Positions 1-7,764 of a stretch of 64,000 nt of DNA are shown in pieces. This DNA is from an uncultured Methanolobus sp. Its GTDB lineage: Archaea > Halobacteriota > Methanosarcinia > Methanosarcinales > Methanosarcinaceae. Each line of letters opens with the position of its first letter. Positions within the stretch are counted from its first letter, which is position 1. The translations under genes and the position numbers were made by a program. The notes under the pieces are model-generated. The model had not been told where the DNA came from. It ran no database searches and saw nothing but the letters and a program-made list of their open reading frames with translations. The stretch is from positions 2,046,001-2,110,000 of the forward strand of contig NZ_OY762426.1 of the NCBI RefSeq assembly GCF_963665675.1. The letters are read 5' to 3'.

Positions 1-1048
1 CTTTTATTTTTTCCGACTTATCACTAAATACCACTGCATCATTTAGAGGTTCAAAAGTTTCAAGTTCATCAATAGATAATGCAGTAACTTTCATACCTGA
101 TTTTCCATGAAGTGAACCCGGGAGTCTAATAAGTCGTTTAATATCTGCAGTGACAGGCTCATCAACACACGCTGCCATCTGTTCAACCCCCTGATTGACA
201 ATAGTCTCAAGAAGTTCTTTTTTAATACCGCCGAGTGCATCCATTTTCCCCTTCTTTAAAGCAGCAACTCTTGATTCATCCTGGAATACATCAATAATCT
301 TTTTCGCTTTAACCTTACCAATACCATCGAATCCGGTTAATATGTCTACTGCATTCTCATTTTTTGAAATTGATGTGAGATACGATATTAGATGTCGATT
401 TATTCGTCCTCCCCAACCTCCGTCATCTTCAGAGGGGAAAACCGATATTTTGGCAGATTCTGCCCCGGCATCACCTGAAATATCTTTCTTGGTAAATATC
501 CTTTCAAGATTCAATCCCTTTGAACTCACATAATCAACGATCTCTCTTCTCTCCGCACTTCCAAGGGAAAGTACGGACTCTTCGCTGATATGGAAGTGAT
601 ATCCTCTGCCTCCAGAGAATACTGCATGCACCTGATCTTCCCTGAATCCGAAATCATCCATCAGGAACTCCAGAAGTTTCAGTGTTTCCCTTTTTCCTTT
701 CTCAAGCATGTCAGCATAAGAATTAATTCCTCCTGGCAGGTGATCAGAATCAATATCAAAAATGAGATCGGCTTTCAGCCAGTTCTTTTCCTTCATTTTA
801 GGAGCACCCGGGTATTCGTAGTATGCAACTGAATAATAGGCATGTGCAGGGCCAATTCCGCGCAGGTAATCATGGAGTTCTCCCTCTGACCCAAAAGCAC
901 GATGTCTTTTCATGAAAGTATCTTGACCACTGGTAAACTCAATAAATCCCCATTCTCTGGAAGTGAAATCCGGTGGTAACTTTATGTCTGCAGTTGCATA
1001 GTAGTTCTGGAAAGCAGATACTACAAACTGTTTAGTTCTCTCATTCAT
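1..1048 (-). CDS. priS: DNA primase small (catalytic) subunit PriS, C-terminus cut by window edge
   Basis: Archaeo-eukaryotic primase catalytic subunit, which makes primers for replication with PriL. The reverse strand reads from an ATG at 1048 through to base 1 without a stop, so about 349 residues are present and the C-terminus is missing. Visible signatures are the acidic metal-binding motif FDIDSD at about residue 97 and the SGGRGYHFHI motif, both diagnostic of the AEP fold. A stretch at about residues 231-289 (LTGFDGIGKVKAKKII and the following helical region) looks like a helix-hairpin-helix DNA-binding insert. The gene is divergent from the DUF1699 gene. The family assignment is firm; the insert's role is inference. 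Confidence 0.93.
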   Translation of the reverse strand, partial: MNERTKQFVVSAFQNYYATADIKLPPDFTSREWGFIEFTSGQDTFMKRHRAFGSEGELHDYLRGIGPAHAYYSVAYYEYPGAPKMKEKNWLKADLIFDIDSDHLPGGINSYADMLEKGKRETLKLLEFLMDDFGFREDQVHAVFSGGRGYHFHISEESVLSLGSAERREIVDYVSSKGLNLERIFTKKDISGDAGAESAKISVFPSEDDGGWGGRINRHLISYLTSISKNENAVDILTGFDGIGKVKAKKIIDVFQDESRVAALKKGKMDALGGIKKELLETIVNQGVEQMAACVDEPVTADIKRLIRLPGSLHGKSGMKVTALSIDELETFEPLNDAVVFSDKSEKIK

Positions 1049-1332
1049 CTGATGCCTGTAGCTCCTATCTTATAATCCTGCTTTGATATTTAATCTGCTT
1101 TATGCGTCATAAGGGTTTGTGACGAACATCATTTGTATTGGTTTGTGCGTTCATATTCTATCTTGAATCCGGATAATTTTGTATACGAGTCCACACACCC
1201 AGAACGATTTCGAACATTATCATGCACCATAAATATGATATTATTCAAACTTTTTTCATTTTTGGATTACTGTATCAACTGTACATACAATAAGCTTAAG
1301 TATTTTGTATTCTTCTACAGTTTTGCAATATA

Positions 1333-1340
1333 TTTATAAA
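1333..1340 (+). promoter_or_regulatory. TATA box of the DUF1699 gene
   Basis: TTTATAAA centred about 25 bp before the ATG at 1361. In archaea transcription starts about 25 bp after the box, so the mRNA is probably leaderless; no Shine-Dalgarno sequence is seen. The rest of 1049-1360 is AT-rich divergent promoter region with no credible gene. Confidence 0.6.
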
Positions 1341-1360
1341 CCGTACATTGGGTTCTGACT

Positions 1361-1765
1361 ATGAAAATAAGAGTTGTAAGTTCTAAAGAAGAAGTTGAAT
1401 CGCTCAGTCCGAATGAACAAATAATCCATCTTGCATTTAGGCCATCAAATACGGATATTCTGACATTAATTACCAGGTGTCCTGAATTGAAGGCACTTCA
1501 CATCCCTACATCATATAAGAAAACCATTTCAAATTCTAACATCATGTTGCTTGAAATGCAGGGAATTGAACTCATTGAGGGGGATGTTTGGGGACATAGG
1601 AAAGATATTACTGAATACTCCGAAGTGTCTCAAAGGATCTATGATCTCATCGATGAATACAAGGCAAATGGTCTTTCAGAAGATGAAATCATTGCAAAAA
1701 TGACACGTGAAGAAATGCACATGGGGTCAGATTTGCTCAAATTCATCATTAAAAACAGAAAGTGA
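1361..1765 (+). CDS. DUF1699 family protein
   Basis: A 134-residue soluble protein with no signal peptide or membrane segment. Its opening (MKIRVVSSKEEVESLSPNEQ), the IHLAFRPSNTDI segment and the central LIEGDVWGHRKDI motif match what I recall of DUF1699, a family known from Methanosarcinales and of unknown function. The C-terminal third is charged and helical and looks like a small helical domain. It stands alone with its own TATA box. Family membership is from memory of the pattern; no function is proposed. Confidence 0.85.
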   Translation: MKIRVVSSKEEVESLSPNEQIIHLAFRPSNTDILTLITRCPELKALHIPTSYKKTISNSNIMLLEMQGIELIEGDVWGHRKDITEYSEVSQRIYDLIDEYKANGLSEDEIIAKMTREEMHMGSDLLKFIIKNRK

Positions 1766-1794
1766 CCTGATATATTGATTTTAATATGGGGATT

Positions 1795-1835
1795 GCTGAC
1801 TTTTGCAAGAGCTTGATTCCTATGCAAAAGTCAGC
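1795..1835. repeat. 13-bp perfect inverted repeat
   Basis: GCTGACTTTTGCA at 1795-1807 is exactly complementary to TGCAAAAGTCAGC at 1823-1835, with a 15-bp loop. It starts 30 bp after the DUF1699 stop codon. No clean T-run follows, so it is either a non-canonical transcript end or part of a structured RNA. Confidence 0.6.
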
Positions 1836-1853
1836 AGCTACGCATATTTTATG

Positions 1854-1937
1854 GAAGTCGGATAGAAAGGTGATGATGATTGATTAAAGAAATCTCTTTA
1901 ATCAGTGAACAGACTTACTAGCGCTCAATCCGACTTC
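1854..1937. repeat. Nested inverted repeat, possible structured RNA
   Basis: An outer 10-bp stem (GAAGTCGGAT 1854-1863 with ATCCGACTTC 1928-1937) encloses a perfect inner 10-bp hairpin (TGATTAAAGA 1881-1890 with TCTTTAATCA 1895-1904). Two AGCGCT hexamers at 1920-1925 and 1938-1943 could pair with each other and would place the 3' outer arm in a loop, giving a mutually exclusive fold. No reading frame covers it. Confidence 0.5.
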
Positions 1938-1986
1938 AGCGCTTACAATGGAAATTAAGTATATAAATTCACGGTTTTGGATTATA

Positions 1987-2110
1987 CTTATGAGCTTATA
2001 TGGTAATCATTGGCAATTCAATTGAAGGTATTTATTTCTGACAGATTTATATGGATTATCAGATGAATGGGCGCCGAGTGAATACACAACGACGCCTTTT
2101 GTTTTTTATT
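1987..2110 (+). ncRNA. Candidate small RNA gene with own TATA box and terminator
   Basis: A TATA box (TATATAAA) lies at 1960-1967. About 110 bp downstream is a terminator-like hairpin, GGCGCCG 2070-2076 with CGACGCC 2090-2096 (one mismatch), followed by TTTTGTTTTTT. The span between holds only an 11-codon leaderless frame from the ATG at 1991 and the start of a 69-codon frame that runs through the hairpin, so an untranslated RNA of about 110-120 nt is the simplest reading. This is inference; no known RNA family was recognised. Confidence 0.3.
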
Positions 2111-2230
2111 CCCACACTAATTGTAATAATTAGCCATACATATACTTCCGCAGTCATATTATATAAAATAGTACGAAGGCTTGTCCCAAACACAAAACAA
2201 TGCAAGAGATACCCGGAGAATAGAAAATAC

Positions 2231-2299
2231 GGTATTACTGGTCAGTTTAAAATAGTTTAGTGTGGGTTTATGGGGAGTGGGGAGCTGACCAATAATACC
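2231..2299. repeat. 15-bp inverted repeat (14 of 15 paired)
   Basis: The 15 bases at 2231-2245 pair with 2285-2299 apart from one C/A mismatch, around a 39-nt G-rich loop. It lies between the candidate small RNA and rqcH. It could be an RNA hairpin or the ends of a decayed mobile element. The remaining sequence to 2452 shows only a TATA-like ATTATATAG near 2394 serving rqcH. Confidence 0.45.
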
Positions 2300-2521
2300 A
2301 TAGGTTACCGGCGTTTTACATAAATCAACTTGAGGTTTAACTTATGTTGTCTGTACTCAACCAGTAACTGCAATAAAAATTAATAGAACTGATATTATAT
2401 AGAAGTATCGATTTTATTTTAATTGTCAATCTGGAAACAGTGACAATTTAACATGGCCTCCATTTTGCAAGCTAATACGCGTCATAAACCTTATAGTCAC
2501 CGTCTACATTATAGTCCACGC

Positions 2522-4513
2522 ATGAAGAAGGAAATGACGAGTGCTGATGTAGCTGCCCTTGCCCTTGAGCTAAGCTCTGGTGAGACATCTATAATAGATG
2601 CTAAAATAGCTAAGATCTACCAGCCTGCACCTGATGAAATAAGGATTAATCTCTTTGTCTATGAAAAAGGCAGGGATAACCTTGTGATCGAGGCAGGAAA
2701 GCGTGCTCATATGAGCAAGCACATTCGTCCAAGTCCTAAAATTCCACAATCGTTCCCTATGATGCTCAGAAAGCACATCATGGCAGGACGTATTACTTTT
2801 ATCAAGCAGTATGATTTTGACAGGATACTTGAGATCGGAGTTGTACGTGGTGGAGTGGAAACAGTTCTTGTTGTGGAATTGTTCTCTCCGGGAAATATTG
2901 TCCTTCTTGACTCAGAGAGAAAGATCATCCTTCCGATGAAACCGGTGACCTTTAAGGGAAGAAGGATACGCAGTGGTGAAGTTTACCAGTGTCCTGAGGC
3001 TCAGATAAGTCCGGTTGATGCCACAGCGAGCGATCTTGAAAGTGCATTTGCAACATCTGATGCTGATGTTGTGAGAACGATTGCCACAAGGTTCAATCTT
3101 GGTGGAGTCCTTGCAGAAGAAGTATGTGCAAGGGCAGGGGTCAATAAGTCAGAACCTGCAAAAGAAATCGGTCCGGATGGAATTCGGGTTATCATTGATG
3201 CTCTTCAGGATTTATTTAAACCATTGTTATCAGGCGACCTTAAACCCTGTCTTGTGAAAAAAGAGGACAAGGGCGAAGTTAAGCCATTTGATGTGCTTCC
3301 GCTTGAACTATCTATATACAAGGGTCACGAAAAAGAATCATTCCCTACATTTAATGCTGCTCTGGATGAGTTCTTCGGGAAAGCTGCTGCTGAATCTGTT
3401 CAGGAACAGGTTACTGCAGTTAAGAAAGAAAAAGTTGACGTATTTGCCCGCCGTCTCCAGAAACAGGAAGATGCCATTAAGAAATTCACAAAGGATGCGG
3501 ATAAACAGACTCGCATTGCGGAAGCGATCTACGCAAATTATGTTGAGATCGAAGGGATTGTGAATATTCTGAAGCAGGCTCGTGACAAAGGATATTCATG
3601 GGGTGAAATTAAATCCATTGTGAAAAAGGCAAAAGATACTGTTCCTGCTGCAAAATGGATAGAGAATATCAATTCAGCGGAAGGGAATATTGTTCTCAAT
3701 CTTGATGGCACCAGAGCCACCATAGATATTAAACTTACGATTCCCCAGAATGCACAGGTATATTATGATAAGGCAAAGAAGCTCACCAAAAAGAAGGATG
3801 GTGCCCTGATAGCTATAGAGGATACTAAACTTGCCATGCAGAAAAGGGAGAAAAAAGTTTCCAGCAGGCGCAAGGTCAATACCAAAAAGTACTGGTATGA
3901 GCGCTTCAGGTGGTTCAAGTCCTCAGATGATTTTCTGGTGGTGGCAGGCAGGGATGCTGACAGCAATGAGGAAATCGTAAAGAAATACATGGAAAAGCGT
4001 GACATCGTATTCCATACTCAGAACCCTGGTGCTCCTATTACAGTTATTAAGACAATGGGCAATGAAGTGCCCGAAACAACATTGCAGGAGACTGCACAAT
4101 TTGTAGTCTCCTATTCAAGTGTATGGAAGTCAGGCCAGTTCAGCGGCGACTGTTACTGGATAAAACCTGAGCAGGTTTCCAAGACACCGGAAACCGGTGA
4201 ATTCCTTAAGAAAGGTTCCTTTGTAATACGTGGTGAGAGGAATTATTTCAGGGATGTTCAGGTTACAGCTGCCGTTGGTCTTGAACTTGAAGGAAGCACA
4301 AGGGTTATTGGCGGTCCGACATCTGCTATCCGCAAAAATGGTCAGCATGTGGTGGAAGTTGTTCCTGGTAAATATAACCAGAACGATGTTGCCAAAAAGA
4401 TATACAAGATATATGTTGAGAGATTGAAAGATACAAATTTCGTAAAGCAAATTGCATCACCTGACAAAATAGCAATGGTGCTTCCACCGGGTGAATCTGA
4501 TATAAAGGTGTGA
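2522..4513 (+). CDS. rqcH: RqcH/NFACT-family ribosome quality control protein
   Basis: NFACT family protein (archaeal and bacterial RqcH, eukaryotic Rqc2/NEMF), which binds stalled large ribosomal subunits and peptidyl-tRNA during rescue. About 663 residues from the ATG at 2522. Visible are the NFACT-N domain at the start (DAKIAKIYQP, RPSPKIPQSFPMMLRKHIM), a long charged coiled coil in the middle (from about residue 300), and the NFACT-R region with KYWYERFRWF, DADSNEEIVKKYM and FHTQNPGAP. The frame is open from an ATG at 2453, but the 23 extra residues look unlike the family, whose members start near MKKEMTSADV, so 2522 is preferred; 2453 is not excluded. pelA follows after 14 bp, making a likely ribosome-rescue operon. 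Confidence 0.92.
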   Translation: MKKEMTSADVAALALELSSGETSIIDAKIAKIYQPAPDEIRINLFVYEKGRDNLVIEAGKRAHMSKHIRPSPKIPQSFPMMLRKHIMAGRITFIKQYDFDRILEIGVVRGGVETVLVVELFSPGNIVLLDSERKIILPMKPVTFKGRRIRSGEVYQCPEAQISPVDATASDLESAFATSDADVVRTIATRFNLGGVLAEEVCARAGVNKSEPAKEIGPDGIRVIIDALQDLFKPLLSGDLKPCLVKKEDKGEVKPFDVLPLELSIYKGHEKESFPTFNAALDEFFGKAAAESVQEQVTAVKKEKVDVFARRLQKQEDAIKKFTKDADKQTRIAEAIYANYVEIEGIVNILKQARDKGYSWGEIKSIVKKAKDTVPAAKWIENINSAEGNIVLNLDGTRATIDIKLTIPQNAQVYYDKAKKLTKKKDGALIAIEDTKLAMQKREKKVSSRRKVNTKKYWYERFRWFKSSDDFLVVAGRDADSNEEIVKKYMEKRDIVFHTQNPGAPITVIKTMGNEVPETTLQETAQFVVSYSSVWKSGQFSGDCYWIKPEQVSKTPETGEFLKKGSFVIRGERNYFRDVQVTAAVGLELEGSTRVIGGPTSAIRKNGQHVVEVVPGKYNQNDVAKKIYKIYVERLKDTNFVKQIASPDKIAMVLPPGESDIKV

Positions 4514-4527
4514 AGTAAGGTGTGGAC

Positions 4528-5571
4528 ATGAGGGTCGTAAAGAGAAACCTGAGAGGCAGAGAAGGTGAGATAAAGATCGTTCCTGAAACACTGGATGACC
4601 TCTGGCACCTTAAGTATATTATAGAGAAAGGTGACCTCATATTTGCTCTTACTAAAAGAAAAGCAGATTCTTCTTCAGATAAACTGAGACCTGAAAAAGC
4701 TGAGAAAAAAACTGTAAGACTTGGTATACGTGTGGAAGAGCTTGAATTCCATAAGTTTTCAAATCGCCTGAGGATTCATGGCCAGATAGAACAGGGCATG
4801 GATACGGGGCATTATCATACTTTTAATGTCGAAGAAGGCGTTGACATTTCAATAATTAAAAACTGGAAAAAGGACCAGATCGAGCGCATCAATGAGGCAG
4901 AAGCTTCTTCCAAACGTCCGAAGGTTGTTATTCTTGCTGTTGAAGAAGGAGATGCGGATATTGGCCTTGTGCGCCATTATGGTATTGAGTTGTATTCTCA
5001 CATAAGCCAGTCTTCGGGAAAGAAGGGCGAAGGCAGTCTCAGGGAGGTATTCTTCCAGGAAATTATTGACCAGTTGTTACATGCTGCTTCAGAGTCAGAA
5101 GCTATTGTGGTTGCTGGCCCTGGCTTTGCGAAAGACGATTTCATAAAATATCTCAAATCAAAAGAACCTGAGTTTTCATCCGGTGTTGTTACAGAGGACA
5201 CTGCATCTATCGGAATGTCGGGTTTCCAGGAAGTTCTCAGACGTGGTGCTGTGGACCGGATTATGGAAGAATCCCGTATTGCGCGCGAATCCCGCTTAAT
5301 GGATGAACTCCTAAAAGAGATTGCTCTGGATGGCAAGGCTGCATACGGTCTGGAAGAGGTGAAACTGGCTCTGGATTATGGTGCCATAGATACTCTTCTG
5401 GTTGCTGATGAGATGCTGAGGGTTGAACGTGAAAAAGGAAATATCGATTCATTTTTGCAATCAGTAGAGCATACTCAGGGGAAAATCGTAGTTTTCAGCA
5501 CAATATTTGAACCTGGCCAGAAATTGCTTGCGCTTGGTGGAATCGCTGCTTTGCTTCGTTTTAATATTTAA
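4528..5571 (+). CDS. pelA: Pelota (Dom34) ribosome-rescue factor
   Basis: Archaeal aPelota, an eRF1-like protein that with aEF1A/ABCE1 splits stalled ribosomes. 347 residues, the usual family length. It opens with MRVVKRNLRGREGEIKI and PETLDDLWHLKYII of the Sm-like N-terminal domain, has a central domain without the GGQ motif of release factors, and ends in the C-terminal domain (GAIDTLLVADEML). ATG 4528 is preferred over the in-frame GTG at 4522 because AAGGTG (4517-4522) is a Shine-Dalgarno sequence 5 nt upstream. It lies 14 bp after rqcH in the same direction. Confidence 0.96.
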   Translation: MRVVKRNLRGREGEIKIVPETLDDLWHLKYIIEKGDLIFALTKRKADSSSDKLRPEKAEKKTVRLGIRVEELEFHKFSNRLRIHGQIEQGMDTGHYHTFNVEEGVDISIIKNWKKDQIERINEAEASSKRPKVVILAVEEGDADIGLVRHYGIELYSHISQSSGKKGEGSLREVFFQEIIDQLLHAASESEAIVVAGPGFAKDDFIKYLKSKEPEFSSGVVTEDTASIGMSGFQEVLRRGAVDRIMEESRIARESRLMDELLKEIALDGKAAYGLEEVKLALDYGAIDTLLVADEMLRVEREKGNIDSFLQSVEHTQGKIVVFSTIFEPGQKLLALGGIAALLRFNI

Positions 5572-5867
5572 TAAATGAGGTTCTGTCGTTGTTTTATATG
5601 TTGAAAGAGCAACAAACTCTGGTATCATTATATATATAGTTTCCGCGGTTATTTTGTATGTTATGTGCACAATCCACAAACAGCAATCTTTCTTTGTATT
5701 TATATTTTATATTTTATATCCTCTATAAGTTTAATAGGTTTTTTTTAGTGTATTATTACTAAAAATGCCATATTCTATTTTTATATTACTTTTAACACTT
5801 TCAAATCACTTTGTTCTTTAAAAAAAGCTCTATTACCTTATATCCCATTTTATCATAATCAAAAATG

Positions 5868-5875
5868 ATATATAC
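5868..5875 (+). promoter_or_regulatory. TATA box upstream of the acetate transporter-family gene
   Basis: ATATATAC in the AT-rich 5572-6062 gap, predicting transcription from about 5895 and an unusually long leader of about 165 nt before the ATG at 6063. A GGAGGTG sequence occurs at 5898-5904. The first part of the gap (5572-5860) shows nothing beyond AT-rich sequence. Confidence 0.4.
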
Positions 5876-5920
5876 TTCTACTTTAAAGTCCTTATCTGGA
5901 GGTGAAATAGGTAACACTTG

Positions 5921-5974
5921 ATGGAGGTAGCAAGCAGTTACGTATTACAAGAATTGATAGACAGGAATTTCTGA
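5921..5974 (+). CDS. Possible 17-codon leader peptide
   Basis: In the predicted leader of the transporter gene an ATG at 5921 opens a 17-residue frame, MEVASSYVLQELIDRNF, ending in TGA at 5972-5974. AGGTAA (5909-5914) lies 6 nt upstream as a weak ribosome site. It may be an upstream reading frame, or chance in AT-rich DNA. There is no homology information behind this call. Confidence 0.2.
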   Translation: MEVASSYVLQELIDRNF

Positions 5975-6062
5975 TTTTTAGATTTAAGATCAGCATAAAC
6001 AATTATAAAAATTTGAATATTATATGACAATTATCCAATTTATCTTAGGGAAGTGATAAACT

Positions 6063-6656
6063 ATGGAAGGAGAAATAACAATTAAAGACACAACAGCAAG
6101 TCCTGCCCCATTGGGTTTTCTTGGTCTGGGATTTGCAGCAACATTTGCAGGACTTTTGAACATGGGTATGTTCTCAGATGCTGCAATGGTAATTGCAATG
6201 GCAATCACTCTCGGTGGTTTTGCTCAGCTCTTCGCAGGTCTTGAGCTCTGGAAGAAAGGAGACACCTTCGCTGCGACAGCATTTACAGCATTTGCGCTGT
6301 GGTGGTTCTCATATGCATACATTCTGCTTGTAACGAGTGTAGGCCTGTTTGGATCTGTAATGCCTACAGATGCATCATTTGCAACATCACTCGGATGGTA
6401 CCTCTTGTTCTGGGGAATCATCGCAACTCTGCTGACATTTGTCACACTGGCAATCGGTGTTAAGTTAATAACGATCGTTTTCGTATTCCTTGACCTGACA
6501 TTCTTCACTCTTGCAATCGTTAATTTTGGTATGGTTGCGGTCCTGCCAGTAGCAGCAATAATCACCCTTCTGCTTGGTCTTTCATCACTCTACCTCGGCG
6601 TTGCCCTGGTTATGGATGAGGTCGGCAGTAAACTCATTAAGTTACCTGTATTCTAA
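6063..6656 (+). CDS. GPR1/FUN34/YaaH (SatP-type) acetate transporter-family membrane protein
   Basis: Six-helix membrane protein of the AceTr family, whose characterised members move acetate or succinate with protons. 197 residues. The N-terminal family signature (N-P-A-P-L-G type) appears here as SPAPLGFLGLGFA at about residues 12-24, followed by about six hydrophobic segments with short loops. GGAAG of the leader precedes the ATG. In a methylotrophic methanogen it may import acetate for biosynthesis or export it; direction is inference. A stem-loop with a T-run ends the unit. The ADP-forming acyl-CoA synthetase at 61.8 kb is a possible functional partner. Confidence 0.9.
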   Translation: MEGEITIKDTTASPAPLGFLGLGFAATFAGLLNMGMFSDAAMVIAMAITLGGFAQLFAGLELWKKGDTFAATAFTAFALWWFSYAYILLVTSVGLFGSVMPTDASFATSLGWYLLFWGIIATLLTFVTLAIGVKLITIVFVFLDLTFFTLAIVNFGMVAVLPVAAIITLLLGLSSLYLGVALVMDEVGSKLIKLPVF

Positions 6657-6702
6657 TTGTTAGAAAACACAGGTTTAAAGGGTAAAAATTATAATGTAAA
6701 AT

Positions 6703-6740
6703 GTTGGATTGGCTTTATGCCAGCCAACTCTTTTTTATTT
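6703..6740 (+). terminator. Stem-loop terminator after the transporter gene
   Basis: GTTGGATTGGC (6703-6713) pairs imperfectly with GCCAGCCAAC (6719-6728) and is followed by TCTTTTTT. It separates the transporter from the convergent c-di-AMP cyclase gene. Confidence 0.6.
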
Positions 6741-6753
6741 ATTGTTTTGTGTG

Positions 6754-7653
6754 TTAGTTCAGACGTTTTGCTCTCTCGGTTGATTCGATATACATGAGTT
6801 CTTTCCCATCCATATATATGTGAATAACTCCGCCTGATTGTGAGACTGTGATGGCTATGGATACAGTGTCCCTTGTAATTGCGGCAGCAGACACATGGCG
6901 CCCTCCAAGTCCTTTCTCCACATCAATGTCTCTGGCATCCACATCCAGGTATCTTCCGGCAGCTTCAACCATTCCCTCTTCCGATATGACGAATACGCCA
7001 TCAAGCTGAGCAAACTCTTTCACCGATTCCCAGTTTTTTCTATCTTTTAAGTCGCGGTCGGAGTCTTCCTGTCCTGCATATGGATTCAGGATCATCTGGT
7101 GCGAACGCATCATGACCTCTTCCACATCTCCGACAATAAAGGCAGTACCTATCTGTTTACCTTCGCGCCCGGTGTTGGAAATATCAAAAGCGATTTTCAG
7201 AATAGCGCGCAGGATATAGGAAGCAACTCGTTCGTCACATTCCTTCATTTTCTTTACAATAGTATTCTCTTCAAGGTTATGGACAACAATAGCATACGAA
7301 TCCTTACTTTCGATGATGCCGATAACATTTCCTTCGGTAATCTCATCCATTATGAATTCAATTGCGGAGATGTTCTCCACATGTTCGATCTTTCCGGAAG
7401 CCTGCTGGCCAATCTTATCCAGTATCTCTTTTGTTTTCTCTTCCTTTGTTTTGCTGCTTGCAACCAGATGATCGATTATGTTCTTTTGTTTGCTGCTTGC
7501 AAAATATAGAGGAATGGGTGTGTCCGGCTTTTCAAAATCAGCTTCTCCTGTAATGATTATTGCCTTTGACTTCAGCTCTTCTGCAAGCTTGACAGCAGCG
7601 TTGACAACTACCTGTGCACTGTCCAAATTATCCCCTCTGTTTTGTATCAACAA
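6754..7653 (-). CDS. dacZ: Diadenylate cyclase (DisA-N domain, DacZ type)
   Basis: Archaeal enzyme that condenses two ATP into cyclic di-AMP. 299 residues: an alpha/beta N-terminal half (residues 1-135) and a DisA-N catalytic domain in the C-terminal half. The metal/ATP motifs are D218-G219 (LDGVFVISEEG) and R252-H253 (GLGGRHVSAAAIT); the canonical DGA and RHR of bacterial DisA read DGV and RHV here. The start is a TTG at 7653; no in-frame ATG lies between it and the upstream stop, and a TATA box fits a near-leaderless transcript. Divergent from thpR. No c-di-AMP receptor is evident nearby apart from the TrkA domains of the antiporter at 26.4 kb, which are candidates only. Confidence 0.9.
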   Translation of the reverse strand: MLIQNRGDNLDSAQVVVNAAVKLAEELKSKAIIITGEADFEKPDTPIPLYFASSKQKNIIDHLVASSKTKEEKTKEILDKIGQQASGKIEHVENISAIEFIMDEITEGNVIGIIESKDSYAIVVHNLEENTIVKKMKECDERVASYILRAILKIAFDISNTGREGKQIGTAFIVGDVEEVMMRSHQMILNPYAGQEDSDRDLKDRKNWESVKEFAQLDGVFVISEEGMVEAAGRYLDVDARDIDVEKGLGGRHVSAAAITRDTVSIAITVSQSGGVIHIYMDGKELMYIESTERAKRLN

Positions 7654-7690
7654 TAAAACTACTGAAACATAAGATAATATATTTGCTCAT

Positions 7691-7699
7691 TTTATAAAT
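7691..7699 (-). promoter_or_regulatory. TATA box of dacZ
   Basis: On the reverse strand ATTTATAAA lies about 40 bp before the TTG start of dacZ, predicting a leader of only about 10-15 nt. Confidence 0.45.
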
Positions 7700-7764
7700 A
7701 ACACATGTTTAGCAGCGATATTAATTTATGTCCCCAATATAAATGATAATTGGTGATATGTGTG

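Noticed and set aside
1133..1339. 68-codon frame between priS and the DUF1699 gene
   Set aside because: Rich in Tyr, Phe and Cys as expected from AT-rich DNA, and it covers the TATA box.
1870..1876. GTGATGA resembling a C box of a C/D guide RNA
   Set aside because: No D box (CTGA) or C'/D' pair follows at the usual spacing.
2051..2260. 69-codon frame
   Set aside because: It runs through a terminator-like hairpin and has a basic, unstructured composition with no ribosome site; treated as non-coding.
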